Assembly (NCBI RefSeq): GCF_030815415.1
Contig: NZ_JAUSWW010000001.1
Coordinates: forward strand, 1,054,001-1,118,000
Origin: Streptomyces canus
Lineage (GTDB): Bacteria; Actinomycetota; Actinomycetes; Streptomycetales; Streptomycetaceae
DNA: 64,000 nt
Direction: 5' to 3'
The notes beneath the pieces were generated by a model. The model saw nothing but the letters and a program-made list of their open reading frames with translations. It ran no database searches and was not told the DNA's origin. This document shows, piece by piece, positions 54,665-64,000 of this stretch (positions are counted from its first letter, which is position 1; every line of letters starts with the position of its first letter). The translations under genes and the position numbers were made by a program.

Positions 54665-55867
54665 ATGCCACTCCCCCTGCCTCTCCCCCTGTATCTGCTT
54701 GCCGTGGCGGTCTTCGCCATGGGCACCTCGGAGTTCATGCTCGCCGGCCTCTTGCCGGACATCGCGTCGGATCTCGATGTCACCGTCGCCACGGCAGGCG
54801 TACTCACCTCCGCCTTCGCCATCGGCATGGTCGTCGGCGCCCCTCTTGTCGCCGCGCTCGCCCGCAACTGGCCCAGGCGCTCCACTCTTCTCGGCTTCAT
54901 CCTCACCTTCGCGGCAGCTCACGCCGTGGGCGCCGTGACCACGAACTTCCCGGTCCTGTTCGCCACCCGGGTCGTCGCCGCGCTCGCGAACGCAGGGTTC
55001 CTTGCCGTCGCGCTGACGACTGCCGCCACGCTCGTCCCACCCGACAAGAAGGGGCGTGCACTGGCCGTGCTGCTGTCGGGCACGACGGTGGCCACGATCG
55101 CAGGTGTCCCTGGTGGGTCGGTACTCGGCGCGTTGCTCGGCTGGCGAGCCACGTTCTGGGCGGTCGCCGCCCTCTGCCTGCCCGCAGCCATCGGCATCCT
55201 GAAAGGGACCCCAAGGGGACGAGGGAACGATGGGGCGAGCGGCGGCCCAGTCTTGCGTACGGAACTCGCCCTCCTCGCACAGCCGAGGTTGCTTCTGGTG
55301 ATGCTGCTCGGCGCACTGGTGAACGCGGCGACCTTCGCCGGCTTCACCTTCCTGGCACCCGTCGTGACCGACACCGCCGGGCTGAGTGAACTGTGGGTCT
55401 CCGTCGCCCTGGTCCTCTTCGGCCTCGGCTCCTTCGCCGGGGTCACCGTCGCCGGCCGTCTGTCCGACCAGCAGCCCGGCTCGATCATCGCGGTCGGTGG
55501 TCCGCTGCTGCTCATCGGCTGGCCTGCCCTGGCGGTACTGGCCGACGAGCCGGTCGCCCTGCTCACGCTCGTGTTCGTGCAGGGCGCCTTGTCGTTCGCG
55601 CTGGGCAGCACTCTGATCACACGGGTCCTCTACGAGGCTGCGGGAGCCCCCACCATGGCCGGCTCGTACGCGACGGCGGCCCTCAACGTCGGCGCCACCG
55701 CCGGACCCCTCATCGCCGCATCCACTCTCAGCAGTCCGGCCGGGGCTCTCGGGCCGCCGTGGTCGAGCGGGCTCATGGTCGCTGTTGCGCTGCTGATCGC
55801 GTTCCCCTTGCGCGGGGTGATCGCGGCCGGCCGGAACACCGACCGGAGGACCGAGGCGCTCCAGTGA
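54665..55867 (+). CDS. cmx: Cmx/CmrA-family chloramphenicol efflux MFS transporter
   Basis: 400 residues from ATG 54665, whose ribosome site is partly hidden in a hairpin. Twelve membrane helices, beginning PLPLYLLAVAVFAMGTSEFM and AGLLPDIASDLDVTVATAGV, with LARNWPRRSTLLGFIL (motif A region) and the C-terminal ITRVLYEAAGAPTMAGSYAT. The sequence closely follows the Streptomyces chloramphenicol exporters (CmlR/Cmx) as I remember them, so the call is confident at family level. It expels chloramphenicol by proton antiport. Control by leader-peptide attenuation is inferred from the upstream structure. Confidence 0.92.
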   Translation: MPLPLPLPLYLLAVAVFAMGTSEFMLAGLLPDIASDLDVTVATAGVLTSAFAIGMVVGAPLVAALARNWPRRSTLLGFILTFAAAHAVGAVTTNFPVLFATRVVAALANAGFLAVALTTAATLVPPDKKGRALAVLLSGTTVATIAGVPGGSVLGALLGWRATFWAVAALCLPAAIGILKGTPRGRGNDGASGGPVLRTELALLAQPRLLLVMLLGALVNAATFAGFTFLAPVVTDTAGLSELWVSVALVLFGLGSFAGVTVAGRLSDQQPGSIIAVGGPLLLIGWPALAVLADEPVALLTLVFVQGALSFALGSTLITRVLYEAAGAPTMAGSYATAALNVGATAGPLIAASTLSSPAGALGPPWSSGLMVAVALLIAFPLRGVIAAGRNTDRRTEALQ

Positions 55868-55890
55868 CGCATGCGAGCGCCTCCTTGGCC

Positions 55891-55922
55891 TCGATCACTC
55901 GATCACTCGATCACTCGATCAG
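55891..55922. repeat. Four tandem 8-bp repeats
   Basis: TCGATCAC three times, then TCGATCAG, 116 bp upstream of the reductase start. Could be a slippage-prone microsatellite or a phased operator. Confidence 0.85.
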
Positions 55923-56037
55923 GCCAATGGTGGCGCCCAGGGCAGGGGAACGGTTCAAGAGCGATGAGTCTCGCCGTGATCGCCGGTCTCCATCCCCGAC
56001 ACACGATCAATCGCACCCCGCACTCAAGGAGAGCATC

Positions 56038-56616
56038 GTGACCGCTACCTACACCTTCGACGTCTTTTCCAGCCTCGACGGCTACGGCGCCGCCGGCGGC
56101 AACTGGACCGGCTACTGGGGCAAGCAGGGCCCCGAGCTCCTCGACCACCGCCTCGCCCTGTACAGCGAGGAGCAGCGGATGGTGTTCGGAGCGAACACGT
56201 ATCGGGCGTTCGCGCGCATGCTGGCCGCGAGCACCGAGGAGTCCGATGTGCGTGACCCATGGGTCACGCGAATGAGGAGCCTGCCGACCACGGTGGTGTC
56301 GACCACCCTGGAAGGCCCCCTCGACTGGCCGGACGCGAATGTCGTGAGCGGTGACGCCGTCGACGTCGTCGCCCGGCTCAAGGAAGAGTCCGAGGTGCAG
56401 TTGCGCTCGCACGGCAGCCTGTCGATGAACCGGGCCCTGATGGCCGCCGGTCTCGTCGACCGTGTCCAGGTGACCCTCTTCCCCGTGATCACCGGTCAGA
56501 CCGGGGCGGACCCGATCTTCCAGGGGGCGGCCGACTTCGACCTCGAACTCATCGAGCACCGGACGCTCGACGGCCACATCCAAGAGCTCGTCTACCGGCC
56601 CACCTTGCATGTCTGA
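56038..56616 (+). CDS. RibD C-terminal/DHFR-like reductase family protein
   Basis: 192 residues from GTG 56038 with AAGGAG seven bases upstream. Fold markers: TFDVFSSLDGYGAAGGNWTG at the start, MVFGANTYRAFARML, LPTTVVSTTLEGPLDWPDAN, LRSHGSLSMNRALMAAGLVD, and RVQVTLFPVITG. Known of the family: NADPH-dependent reductases related to RibD and dihydrofolate reductase, often stand-alone with unknown substrate. Follows the exporter on the same strand after a repeat-containing gap. Confidence 0.88.
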   Translation: MTATYTFDVFSSLDGYGAAGGNWTGYWGKQGPELLDHRLALYSEEQRMVFGANTYRAFARMLAASTEESDVRDPWVTRMRSLPTTVVSTTLEGPLDWPDANVVSGDAVDVVARLKEESEVQLRSHGSLSMNRALMAAGLVDRVQVTLFPVITGQTGADPIFQGAADFDLELIEHRTLDGHIQELVYRPTLHV

Positions 56617-56709
56617 GCCCATACCCTTGAGCCGCGGTTGAGGCGGGCACGTGGTGACGGGTGGCCCAGGCCTTGAACGGCGTTTCGAGCACCGCATAAC
56701 GTCAGGGCG

Positions 56710-57204
56710 GTGGGGACATCACACCGACCCGCCGCCCGGGTCATCTGTCTGGACGCCGCCCATCGCGTGCTTCTTCTGCGCTGGCGTGATCCGTTCGACG
56801 GGAGACTTCTCTGGGAGCTGCCCGGTGGCGGCATCGAGCCGGGCGAGAGCCCACTGGCGGCGGCGCGTCGCGAACTGGCCGAGGAAACCGGCCTCGACCC
56901 GGCTGCCGTGCTTGATCTGTCGGTGGCGGTCGCCCGTGATGTGCGGTGGAACGGCAAGCGGTACACCGGCACGGAACTCTTCTTTCTCGCGCAGTATGCC
57001 GAGGAGCGGCCACCACTCGTGCGGACCGGTCTGCTCCCCGATGAGGAGGCCAGTCTGGACACTCATGCCTGGATCGCGTGGTCGGATCTGGACTCGCACC
57101 CGGAGCCGGTGGAGCCGCCGCAGTTGTTGTCCGTGCTCGGCGACTTGATGCCGGAGGGCCCGTGGCGTGAGTCGGTCGAGGGCCCGCGACGGGACACCGG
57201 TTGA
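56710..57204 (+). CDS. Nudix hydrolase
   Basis: 164 residues from GTG 56710. Nudix box GGGIEPGESPLAAARRELAE followed by ETGL (about 39-62), with the catalytic REXXEE intact. Preceded by VICLDAAHRVLLLRWRDP. Hydrolyses a nucleoside diphosphate linked to another group. The substrate is unknown; a house-cleaning role is usual for small members. Confidence 0.92.
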   Translation: MGTSHRPAARVICLDAAHRVLLLRWRDPFDGRLLWELPGGGIEPGESPLAAARRELAEETGLDPAAVLDLSVAVARDVRWNGKRYTGTELFFLAQYAEERPPLVRTGLLPDEEASLDTHAWIAWSDLDSHPEPVEPPQLLSVLGDLMPEGPWRESVEGPRRDTG

Positions 57205-57260
57205 CCGTACGGTCCGGTAATCGTTGGGTGGGCCTGCGGGGTTCCTCGTATGTTGGCGCC

Positions 57261-58070
57261 ATGACGGACGAGGGAGAGCCGACGCTCTTTGTGAACCGCT
57301 GGGGCGACACTTCGACGCCGGGCCGAGGCGGGCCGGGGCCCTCCACGGACCGTTGCTCGTGCTTCGACGGCTCCAAGCCTCACCCGCGCGCCAGAGTCGG
57401 GTTTCACGGCGAACGTCAGGACACCTCCGCCCCGGGCTGGCGGCACTTGCTGGAGCTCATCGACGAGGCCGCCGCAGACGGGCGCGAAGAGTTCCGCCCC
57501 CTGGTCGAACTCAGCCCCGAGGAGCGACGGCAGGTCGTCACCCTGCCGCCGAGCATCGCCACGCTCACCGAGGTCAAGCACCTCATGCTCTACGGCAGCA
57601 ACCTGGTGCGGATTCCGCCCGAGATCGGGGCCATGACCGGCCTGGAGGAGTTCACCCCGTACACCTCTTACCGGCTGCACTGGTTCCCGTACGAGATCAC
57701 CCGGTGCCGCAGGCTCGTCTCCAGCACGGTCAGCACCCGCGCACTGTTCGGCAACTACAAACTGCGGCCGCCTTTCCCCCGTCTGCAGCCATCCCAGGAC
57801 TCCGTCACGGAGCTCGATACGGCCGACCTCGACCCCAAGCGGTGGGGAACCACCGCCGTGCACCACTGCAGTGTCTGCGAACGGCCGATCGAACAGAGCG
57901 GCCTCCATCAGGTCTGGATCTCCCTTCGCGTGGCCACGGACGTGCTGCCCCTCCTGGTCAATGCCTGCTCGTCCGCGTGTGTGGCCGCCCTGCCCGATGG
58001 CGCCGAGGACTACATTCGCGCACCCCACAAGGGGGGCCGTGTGGATCAACCACCCTCCGACTGGGACTGA
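57261..58070 (+). CDS. Leucine-rich-repeat protein with a cysteine-rich tail
   Basis: 269 residues from ATG 57261. The middle has one or two LRR units (VKHLMLYGSNLVRIPPEIGA then MTGLEEFTPYTSYRLHWFP, about 110-150). The end holds HHCSVCERPIEQ and NACSSACVAALP, a CxxC...CxxxC arrangement that could bind zinc. No signal peptide, so cytosolic. Looks like the small bacterial LRR proteins of unknown role. 56 bp after the Nudix stop, possibly the same transcript. Confidence 0.7.
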   Translation: MTDEGEPTLFVNRWGDTSTPGRGGPGPSTDRCSCFDGSKPHPRARVGFHGERQDTSAPGWRHLLELIDEAAADGREEFRPLVELSPEERRQVVTLPPSIATLTEVKHLMLYGSNLVRIPPEIGAMTGLEEFTPYTSYRLHWFPYEITRCRRLVSSTVSTRALFGNYKLRPPFPRLQPSQDSVTELDTADLDPKRWGTTAVHHCSVCERPIEQSGLHQVWISLRVATDVLPLLVNACSSACVAALPDGAEDYIRAPHKGGRVDQPPSDWD

Positions 58071-58223
58071 CGCGCGAAGGCGCCCCCGACGGAGCCCCGA
58101 CACCCCCGTCACCTATCAAGATGCTGTGAGTTTCCGATGCGGTTGAACAGACGGGACTCGCCATCCGTATGGGGCCGGGGGGCTTTATATGCCGGGACGG
58201 ACGACAGGCGCAGGAGTACTTCC

Positions 58224-60257
<2,034 letters not shown>

Positions 60258-60590
60258 CACCGCGGCCCGGTTGGTTCGTGGCGGCATGACACACCGTCAC
60301 GAACCGGGCCCCGCCCGCACAGCACTTCAGACGCACCTTCATGCACGTGCGAACTGGCTGAAACAGCGCGCTCCCGTCCACGACTGTGCAGCTCAGCGCC
60401 CACCGTGCGGGCCTCTGACGTACGCGATCGCCGCCCTTTCCGCAGACGACCTCCGAGACCCGGCATCGGCTCGGGGAGCCGATTGTCAGTGATCGCCGCT
60501 AACGTTCCTCACATCGTCGCACTGGCGCCGGGAAGCCCCCGGCTGAACTGTGCTTTCTTCTTGCTGTCTTGGTGCGGAAGGCGGGGACTC
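60258..60590. other. Intergenic region (333 bp) with terminator
   Basis: GGCCCGG (60264-60270) and CCGGGCC (60304-60310) begin a long stem with a 4-nt bulge, ending the DUF1996 transcript. The rest holds no credible gene. In-frame codons upstream of the DUF4132 start lack coding character. Confidence 0.6.
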
Positions 60591-61457
60591 GTGGGTTGGC
60601 TCTCGGCGGGTGACGGGTATGAAGTCGCCCTGGTGGAAGGACGGGTGGCAGCGCGTGCCACCTCGGGCCGGTCGGCGGGGCGGCAGTTGAAATCACTGCC
60701 GCGTGCGCTGCGCGACCACCCGGAGGTGGACCGGCTGCGGCGCTTCGCCGAATGGCTGGATCGGCACGCCGCGGCATGTGTCGCACAGGTCGACTCCTGG
60801 ATGGTGTCGTCGCTGCCCGTGCCCACCGGCCTGCTGGCCCGGGTGTGGCCGGACGAGGCCTGGCAGGCCGCGCTGCGTGACATGGCCGTGGTGGGCGACG
60901 ACCCGGAGGAGGTCGGATTCCTGCGGGGGGCCACCGAGGACGGCGAGCTGCGGGTGGTGAACCTGGACGGCGAGACGGTACGGCTGTCGCCGCGCACGGT
61001 CACCCTGCCGCACCCGGTGCTGCTCCCGGACCTCGACGACATCCGGGAGTTCGCGGCGGAGCTGGGCATCGTCCAGCGCGTCGAGCAGATCCACCGGGCG
61101 ACCTGGCAACGGCCCGACGACCTCGACCCCAAGGCCACCGAGATACGGGAGTTCACGGGCGGCTCGTTCCGGTCCCGCTTCGCCCTCGCCGCTCGGGCGA
61201 GTTCGCTGGGCTACCGCGTCTCCGGGGGCTACTCCACCGCTCGGGTCCGCGACGGCGGGCGCACCGTGGAGGCCTCCGTGTGGATCGGTGAGCCGTACTG
61301 GGAGGACACGGTGGAGACCGGCAGCCTCACCTGGCAGGACCAGGACGGGCGCGCCCTGCCGCTGCGGGAGGTGGGACCGGTGGCCTGGTCCGAGGGGATG
61401 CGGATGGCCGCGGCTCTCTATGCCGGGCGTGTGATCGAGGAAGGCAAGAACGGATGA
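60591..61457 (+). CDS. DUF4132 domain protein
   Basis: 288 residues from GTG 60591. Contains the DUF4132 phrases ALRDMAVVGDDPEEVGFLRG, LRVVNLDGETVRLSPRTVTL, HPVLLPDLDDIREFAAELGI and the end LREVGPVAWSEGMRMAAALY. No signal peptide or membrane span. DUF4132 occurs in MolR-type proteins and in actinobacterial gene sets with MoxR ATPases and vWA proteins. The stop overlaps the next start (ATGA), so the two proteins are made together. Confidence 0.75.
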   Translation: MGWLSAGDGYEVALVEGRVAARATSGRSAGRQLKSLPRALRDHPEVDRLRRFAEWLDRHAAACVAQVDSWMVSSLPVPTGLLARVWPDEAWQAALRDMAVVGDDPEEVGFLRGATEDGELRVVNLDGETVRLSPRTVTLPHPVLLPDLDDIREFAAELGIVQRVEQIHRATWQRPDDLDPKATEIREFTGGSFRSRFALAARASSLGYRVSGGYSTARVRDGGRTVEASVWIGEPYWEDTVETGSLTWQDQDGRALPLREVGPVAWSEGMRMAAALYAGRVIEEGKNG

Positions 61458-64000
61458 GCGGGGGGACGCAGGTGTCGTACGAGGAACTGCTGACGGCGGG
61501 CGCGGTGCTGCCGCCGGACACCGAGGGGGGCGGTGAGCGCGCGGTGCCGCTGACGGCCCGCGCCTATCGCCATCCGGGCCTCGACGACCGCGTGGTGGTG
61601 CGGCTGGTCGCCGGTGAGCTCGGGGCGGCCGAGGATCTCGCCGCCGGGTTCCTCGGCATGGAGCCGGACGGCGAGCCGGCCGTCGTGGGGCTGGGGCTGC
61701 GCCAGTCGTTGGGCTTTCCCGAGTGGGTGCTCGTGCACCACCCCGAGGACGGCCACCACGCTTTGGGGGTCGTACCGGATCTGGAGCGGGCGGCGCGACA
61801 GGCGAAGTCCCGTCCGAAGGCCGCCCTGGACGCCTATCTGGAACTCGGTCAGCGGCTGGCCGCCTCGGTCCCGCATTTCCTGCCGACGTTCTACGAGCAG
61901 GCAGGACGGGTGTTCCTGGCCGAGGAGAACGCCACCTACGCCGCCCAGTTGTTCACCCGCGCCCGCAAGGCCGAGGCGGAGCACGGGCTGACGGTGGAGG
62001 AGGAGCGTCTGGACGCGGTGTTCCTGGAGTTCGCGCTGGCCGGCGCCCTGCCGGTCAAGGTGCTGTCCGCGTACGGCAAGGAGCTGGCCGCCCGGGTACC
62101 GGCCGATGAGGCGCTGCGCCGCTTCACCCGGCTGTGCCTGCGCCGCACGGCGGGCGGTCTGCCGCCGTCCGCGCAGATGGCGAACGACCTGCGCAAGCTC
62201 GCCCGTGCCGCGGGCCAGGACGCCGACCGCGCCGAGCAGGACTATCTGGCCGAGCTGCTCGGCCTGCCGGCGACGCTGCGTGCCGCGGCCGGCTGGTGGA
62301 AGGGCCACCACGCCGCCCTGGTGGCGCTGGCCGAACGGGACCGGCGGGTGCGCGGCATCCTCCTGGACATGCTCCCCGCCAGTGCCGACAGCGCGATGCC
62401 CGCGATGTGGCTGGAGGTGCTGAAGGCGTCCGGCGCGACGGCGGGGTTGTGGGACGTCTCCCTACCCGCGGAGGAGCGCCCGGGCAGCGGCACGGCGGGC
62501 TGGCTGGAGCGCTTCCTGGCGTTTCGGGAGCGGGCCCGCTCCTGGCGCGCCTCCACCCGGATGCCCGAGCTGTACCCGCTGGTGGAGCGGATGGCGCCCA
62601 GCCTTCGTGCCGAACTCGCCGCGTCCGGCGGCGCGTTGAAGGTGGTGCACGACATCGACCTGATCGATCTGCTGCTGTCCCTGGACGTGCCGGTGGCCAC
62701 CCCGGGCAAGGACGAGGCCCTGCCGCTGACGGCATGGGCCATGGGCGAGGGGCAGCGGGATCTGGTGCTGTTCGGCGCCGACACCCGTTTCCGGGACGCC
62801 TTCCTGCGGGGAGCGGAGCGCTTCCACAACAACGACCAGGGGCTGCGGGCCATCCGTCTGCTGGCGGTGTCGCCCGGCGCCCGCCCCTGGCTGGCGGAGT
62901 GGGTCGGCACGGTCGTGCGACGGTTCACCGCGGTCGGGCTGCCCGGCCTGCCCAACGCGCTGAGCCGGCTCGGCTGGCTCCCCGCCGAGGCACTGGCGCT
63001 CGCCGAGGACGACGTCCGCGCCGCGGTCGGCACCGACCTCGCACCCGTGCTGGCGCGCACCCTGCGCGCCGGGCTCTTCGACGAACTGGGCTGGCCGGCC
63101 TGGGAGGAGGCGACCGCCGCCCTCGTCCCCAAGGACCGGGTCGAGGACATCATCGTCGCCGACGCCTGGCCCCACCTCGTCGTCGCGGGCAACGCCCAGG
63201 CGCGGGTCATCGGCGCCGACGGCACCCTGCTCACCCACGACCTGCGACTGCCCGCGAACGACGTGTCGGGCGACCCGGGGTTCCATCATGTGGACGGCGA
63301 ACTGCTCGTCTACTGGAACTCCCGCAAGGACGGCCTGCGCGGCTACTGGCACCCCCGTGCCGACCGCGTCGAGTCCCTCAAGGGACCGCACGCCACCCGG
63401 GGCACCGAGATGGACTGGTACCGGGCCGACTTCCCGATCACCCTGCCCCTGCCGGACGGCGGCCGGACCACCGGACGCGGCGTCCTGCACGCCGGGGACA
63501 CCACCCTGCCCGAGGAGCGGCCGCTGCTCTTCGACGGCTCCTCCTACTGGGTGTGGCACGCGGACTCCGAGGACCGCGAGGCGCACGGCTGGTACGAGTA
63601 CGACCCGGCCACGAACGAGCGCGGCCGCATGAGCCGCCCCGCCTTCCTGGCCGACGCCCTGCGCGACGCCCCGGAGGGCAGCAGCTTCGCGGGCGGCCGG
63701 CTGCGCCCTTCCCCCACCGCCGACACCACCTCGGCCTGCGCTCCCGTGGACGGCCTGGTCGGCCTGCGGCTGATGGAACTGCCCGACGGCTCACGGCGGG
63801 CCGAGAACCTCGCCGGACACACCGTCACCCTGCCCGCCGAGGCCGGCAAACCGAGCGCGCTCGTCGTCTTCCCGGGCGCCGAGCGGGCCACTGCCGTCGT
63901 ACGCAACAACTGGCAGCTCGAACTGGTCGACGCGGACGGCACCGTCACCGCCTCGGCCAAGACCGACCGAGCCCCCGGCGACTTCGGCGAGGGCACCCTG
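61454..64000 (+). CDS. Large cytosolic protein downstream of DUF4132, partial (runs off right edge)
   Basis: 849 residues visible from ATG 61454, no stop before the edge. The first half is helical (about 110-480; tetratricopeptide-like FLAEENATYAAQLFTRARKA, LARAAGQDADRAEQDYLAEL). From about 560 the sequence becomes beta-rich with propeller-like phrases (AWPHLVVAGNAQARVIGADG, DGELLVYWNSRKDGLRGYWH, DGSSYWVWHADSEDREAHGW). No enzyme motif is seen. The coupling to DUF4132 and the propeller tail resemble the beta-propeller components of MoxR-vWA conflict systems, but this is inference from partial sequence. Confidence 0.6.
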   Translation, partial: MSGGTQVSYEELLTAGAVLPPDTEGGGERAVPLTARAYRHPGLDDRVVVRLVAGELGAAEDLAAGFLGMEPDGEPAVVGLGLRQSLGFPEWVLVHHPEDGHHALGVVPDLERAARQAKSRPKAALDAYLELGQRLAASVPHFLPTFYEQAGRVFLAEENATYAAQLFTRARKAEAEHGLTVEEERLDAVFLEFALAGALPVKVLSAYGKELAARVPADEALRRFTRLCLRRTAGGLPPSAQMANDLRKLARAAGQDADRAEQDYLAELLGLPATLRAAAGWWKGHHAALVALAERDRRVRGILLDMLPASADSAMPAMWLEVLKASGATAGLWDVSLPAEERPGSGTAGWLERFLAFRERARSWRASTRMPELYPLVERMAPSLRAELAASGGALKVVHDIDLIDLLLSLDVPVATPGKDEALPLTAWAMGEGQRDLVLFGADTRFRDAFLRGAERFHNNDQGLRAIRLLAVSPGARPWLAEWVGTVVRRFTAVGLPGLPNALSRLGWLPAEALALAEDDVRAAVGTDLAPVLARTLRAGLFDELGWPAWEEATAALVPKDRVEDIIVADAWPHLVVAGNAQARVIGADGTLLTHDLRLPANDVSGDPGFHHVDGELLVYWNSRKDGLRGYWHPRADRVESLKGPHATRGTEMDWYRADFPITLPLPDGGRTTGRGVLHAGDTTLPEERPLLFDGSSYWVWHADSEDREAHGWYEYDPATNERGRMSRPAFLADALRDAPEGSSFAGGRLRPSPTADTTSACAPVDGLVGLRLMELPDGSRRAENLAGHTVTLPAEAGKPSALVVFPGAERATAVVRNNWQLELVDADGTVTASAKTDRAPGDFGEGTL

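Overview
The window is a GC-rich actinobacterial chromosome segment, almost certainly Streptomyces. Nearly every gene ends its codons in G or C, GTG starts and GGAGG-type ribosome sites are common, and the families are typical of that genus: an nSTAND-WD40 regulator, a LacI-controlled ABC sugar operon without its own ATPase, an LAETG sortase substrate, a Cmx-type chloramphenicol exporter and paired two-component systems. The mix of catabolic and resistance genes with many broken genes suggests an accessory region rather than the conserved core.

Layout. 1-10.6 kb: a peptidoglycan-binding protein cut by the left edge, a P-loop kinase, a cytochrome P450, a 1243-residue HTH/nSTAND/WD40 protein, a membrane acyltransferase, an intact APH-type phosphotransferase and a second APH gene whose catalytic centre is deleted. 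10.7-19 kb: a HAD hydrolase, a candidate small RNA, a frameshifted double GNAT gene, a NarL-type two-component pair, an exo/endonuclease-like phosphatase, and a VanY-type D,D-carboxypeptidase divergent from an OmpR-type two-component pair. 19.2-28 kb: a carbohydrate operon (LacI regulator, lipoprotein, two permeases, GH42 beta-galactosidase, secreted BNR/ricin-lectin hydrolase). With the PL11 rhamnogalacturonan lyase at 39.4 kb it suggests use of pectin RG-I and its galactan/arabinan side chains. 28-34.4 kb: an MFS exporter, a decayed methyltransferase, a flavin monooxygenase coupled to an odd membrane fusion protein, and a TetX-like monooxygenase. 34.7-39 kb: the second copy of the candidate small RNA, a Ser/Thr kinase and two secreted propeller-like proteins.

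41.3-43 kb is gene-poor. 43-48.2 kb holds an NAD-dependent DNA ligase, two unknown proteins, a DEAD-box helicase with a structured leader and a small membrane protein. 48.2-50.4 kb is a graveyard of three adjoining genes (flavin hydroxylase, unknown, O-methyltransferase) broken by frameshifts and deletions, probably the relic of a natural-product pathway. 50.6-58 kb: a polysaccharide deacetylase, a cold-shock protein, small unknowns, a phosphodiester-glycosidase-family protein, a chloramphenicol exporter with a leader peptide and attenuator hairpins, a RibD-like reductase, a Nudix hydrolase and an LRR protein. 58.2-64 kb: a wall-anchored DUF1996 protein and the start of a DUF4132 operon that runs off the right edge.

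The most unusual element is a pair of non-coding loci (about 11.55-11.71 and 34.73-34.89 kb, both minus strand). They share an identical 70-nt block that folds as a tRNA cloverleaf, a similar upstream box and -10 region, and a 13-bp terminator-like hairpin whose stem differs between copies by base-pair-preserving substitutions. I read them as members of a dispersed tRNA-like small RNA family of unknown function.
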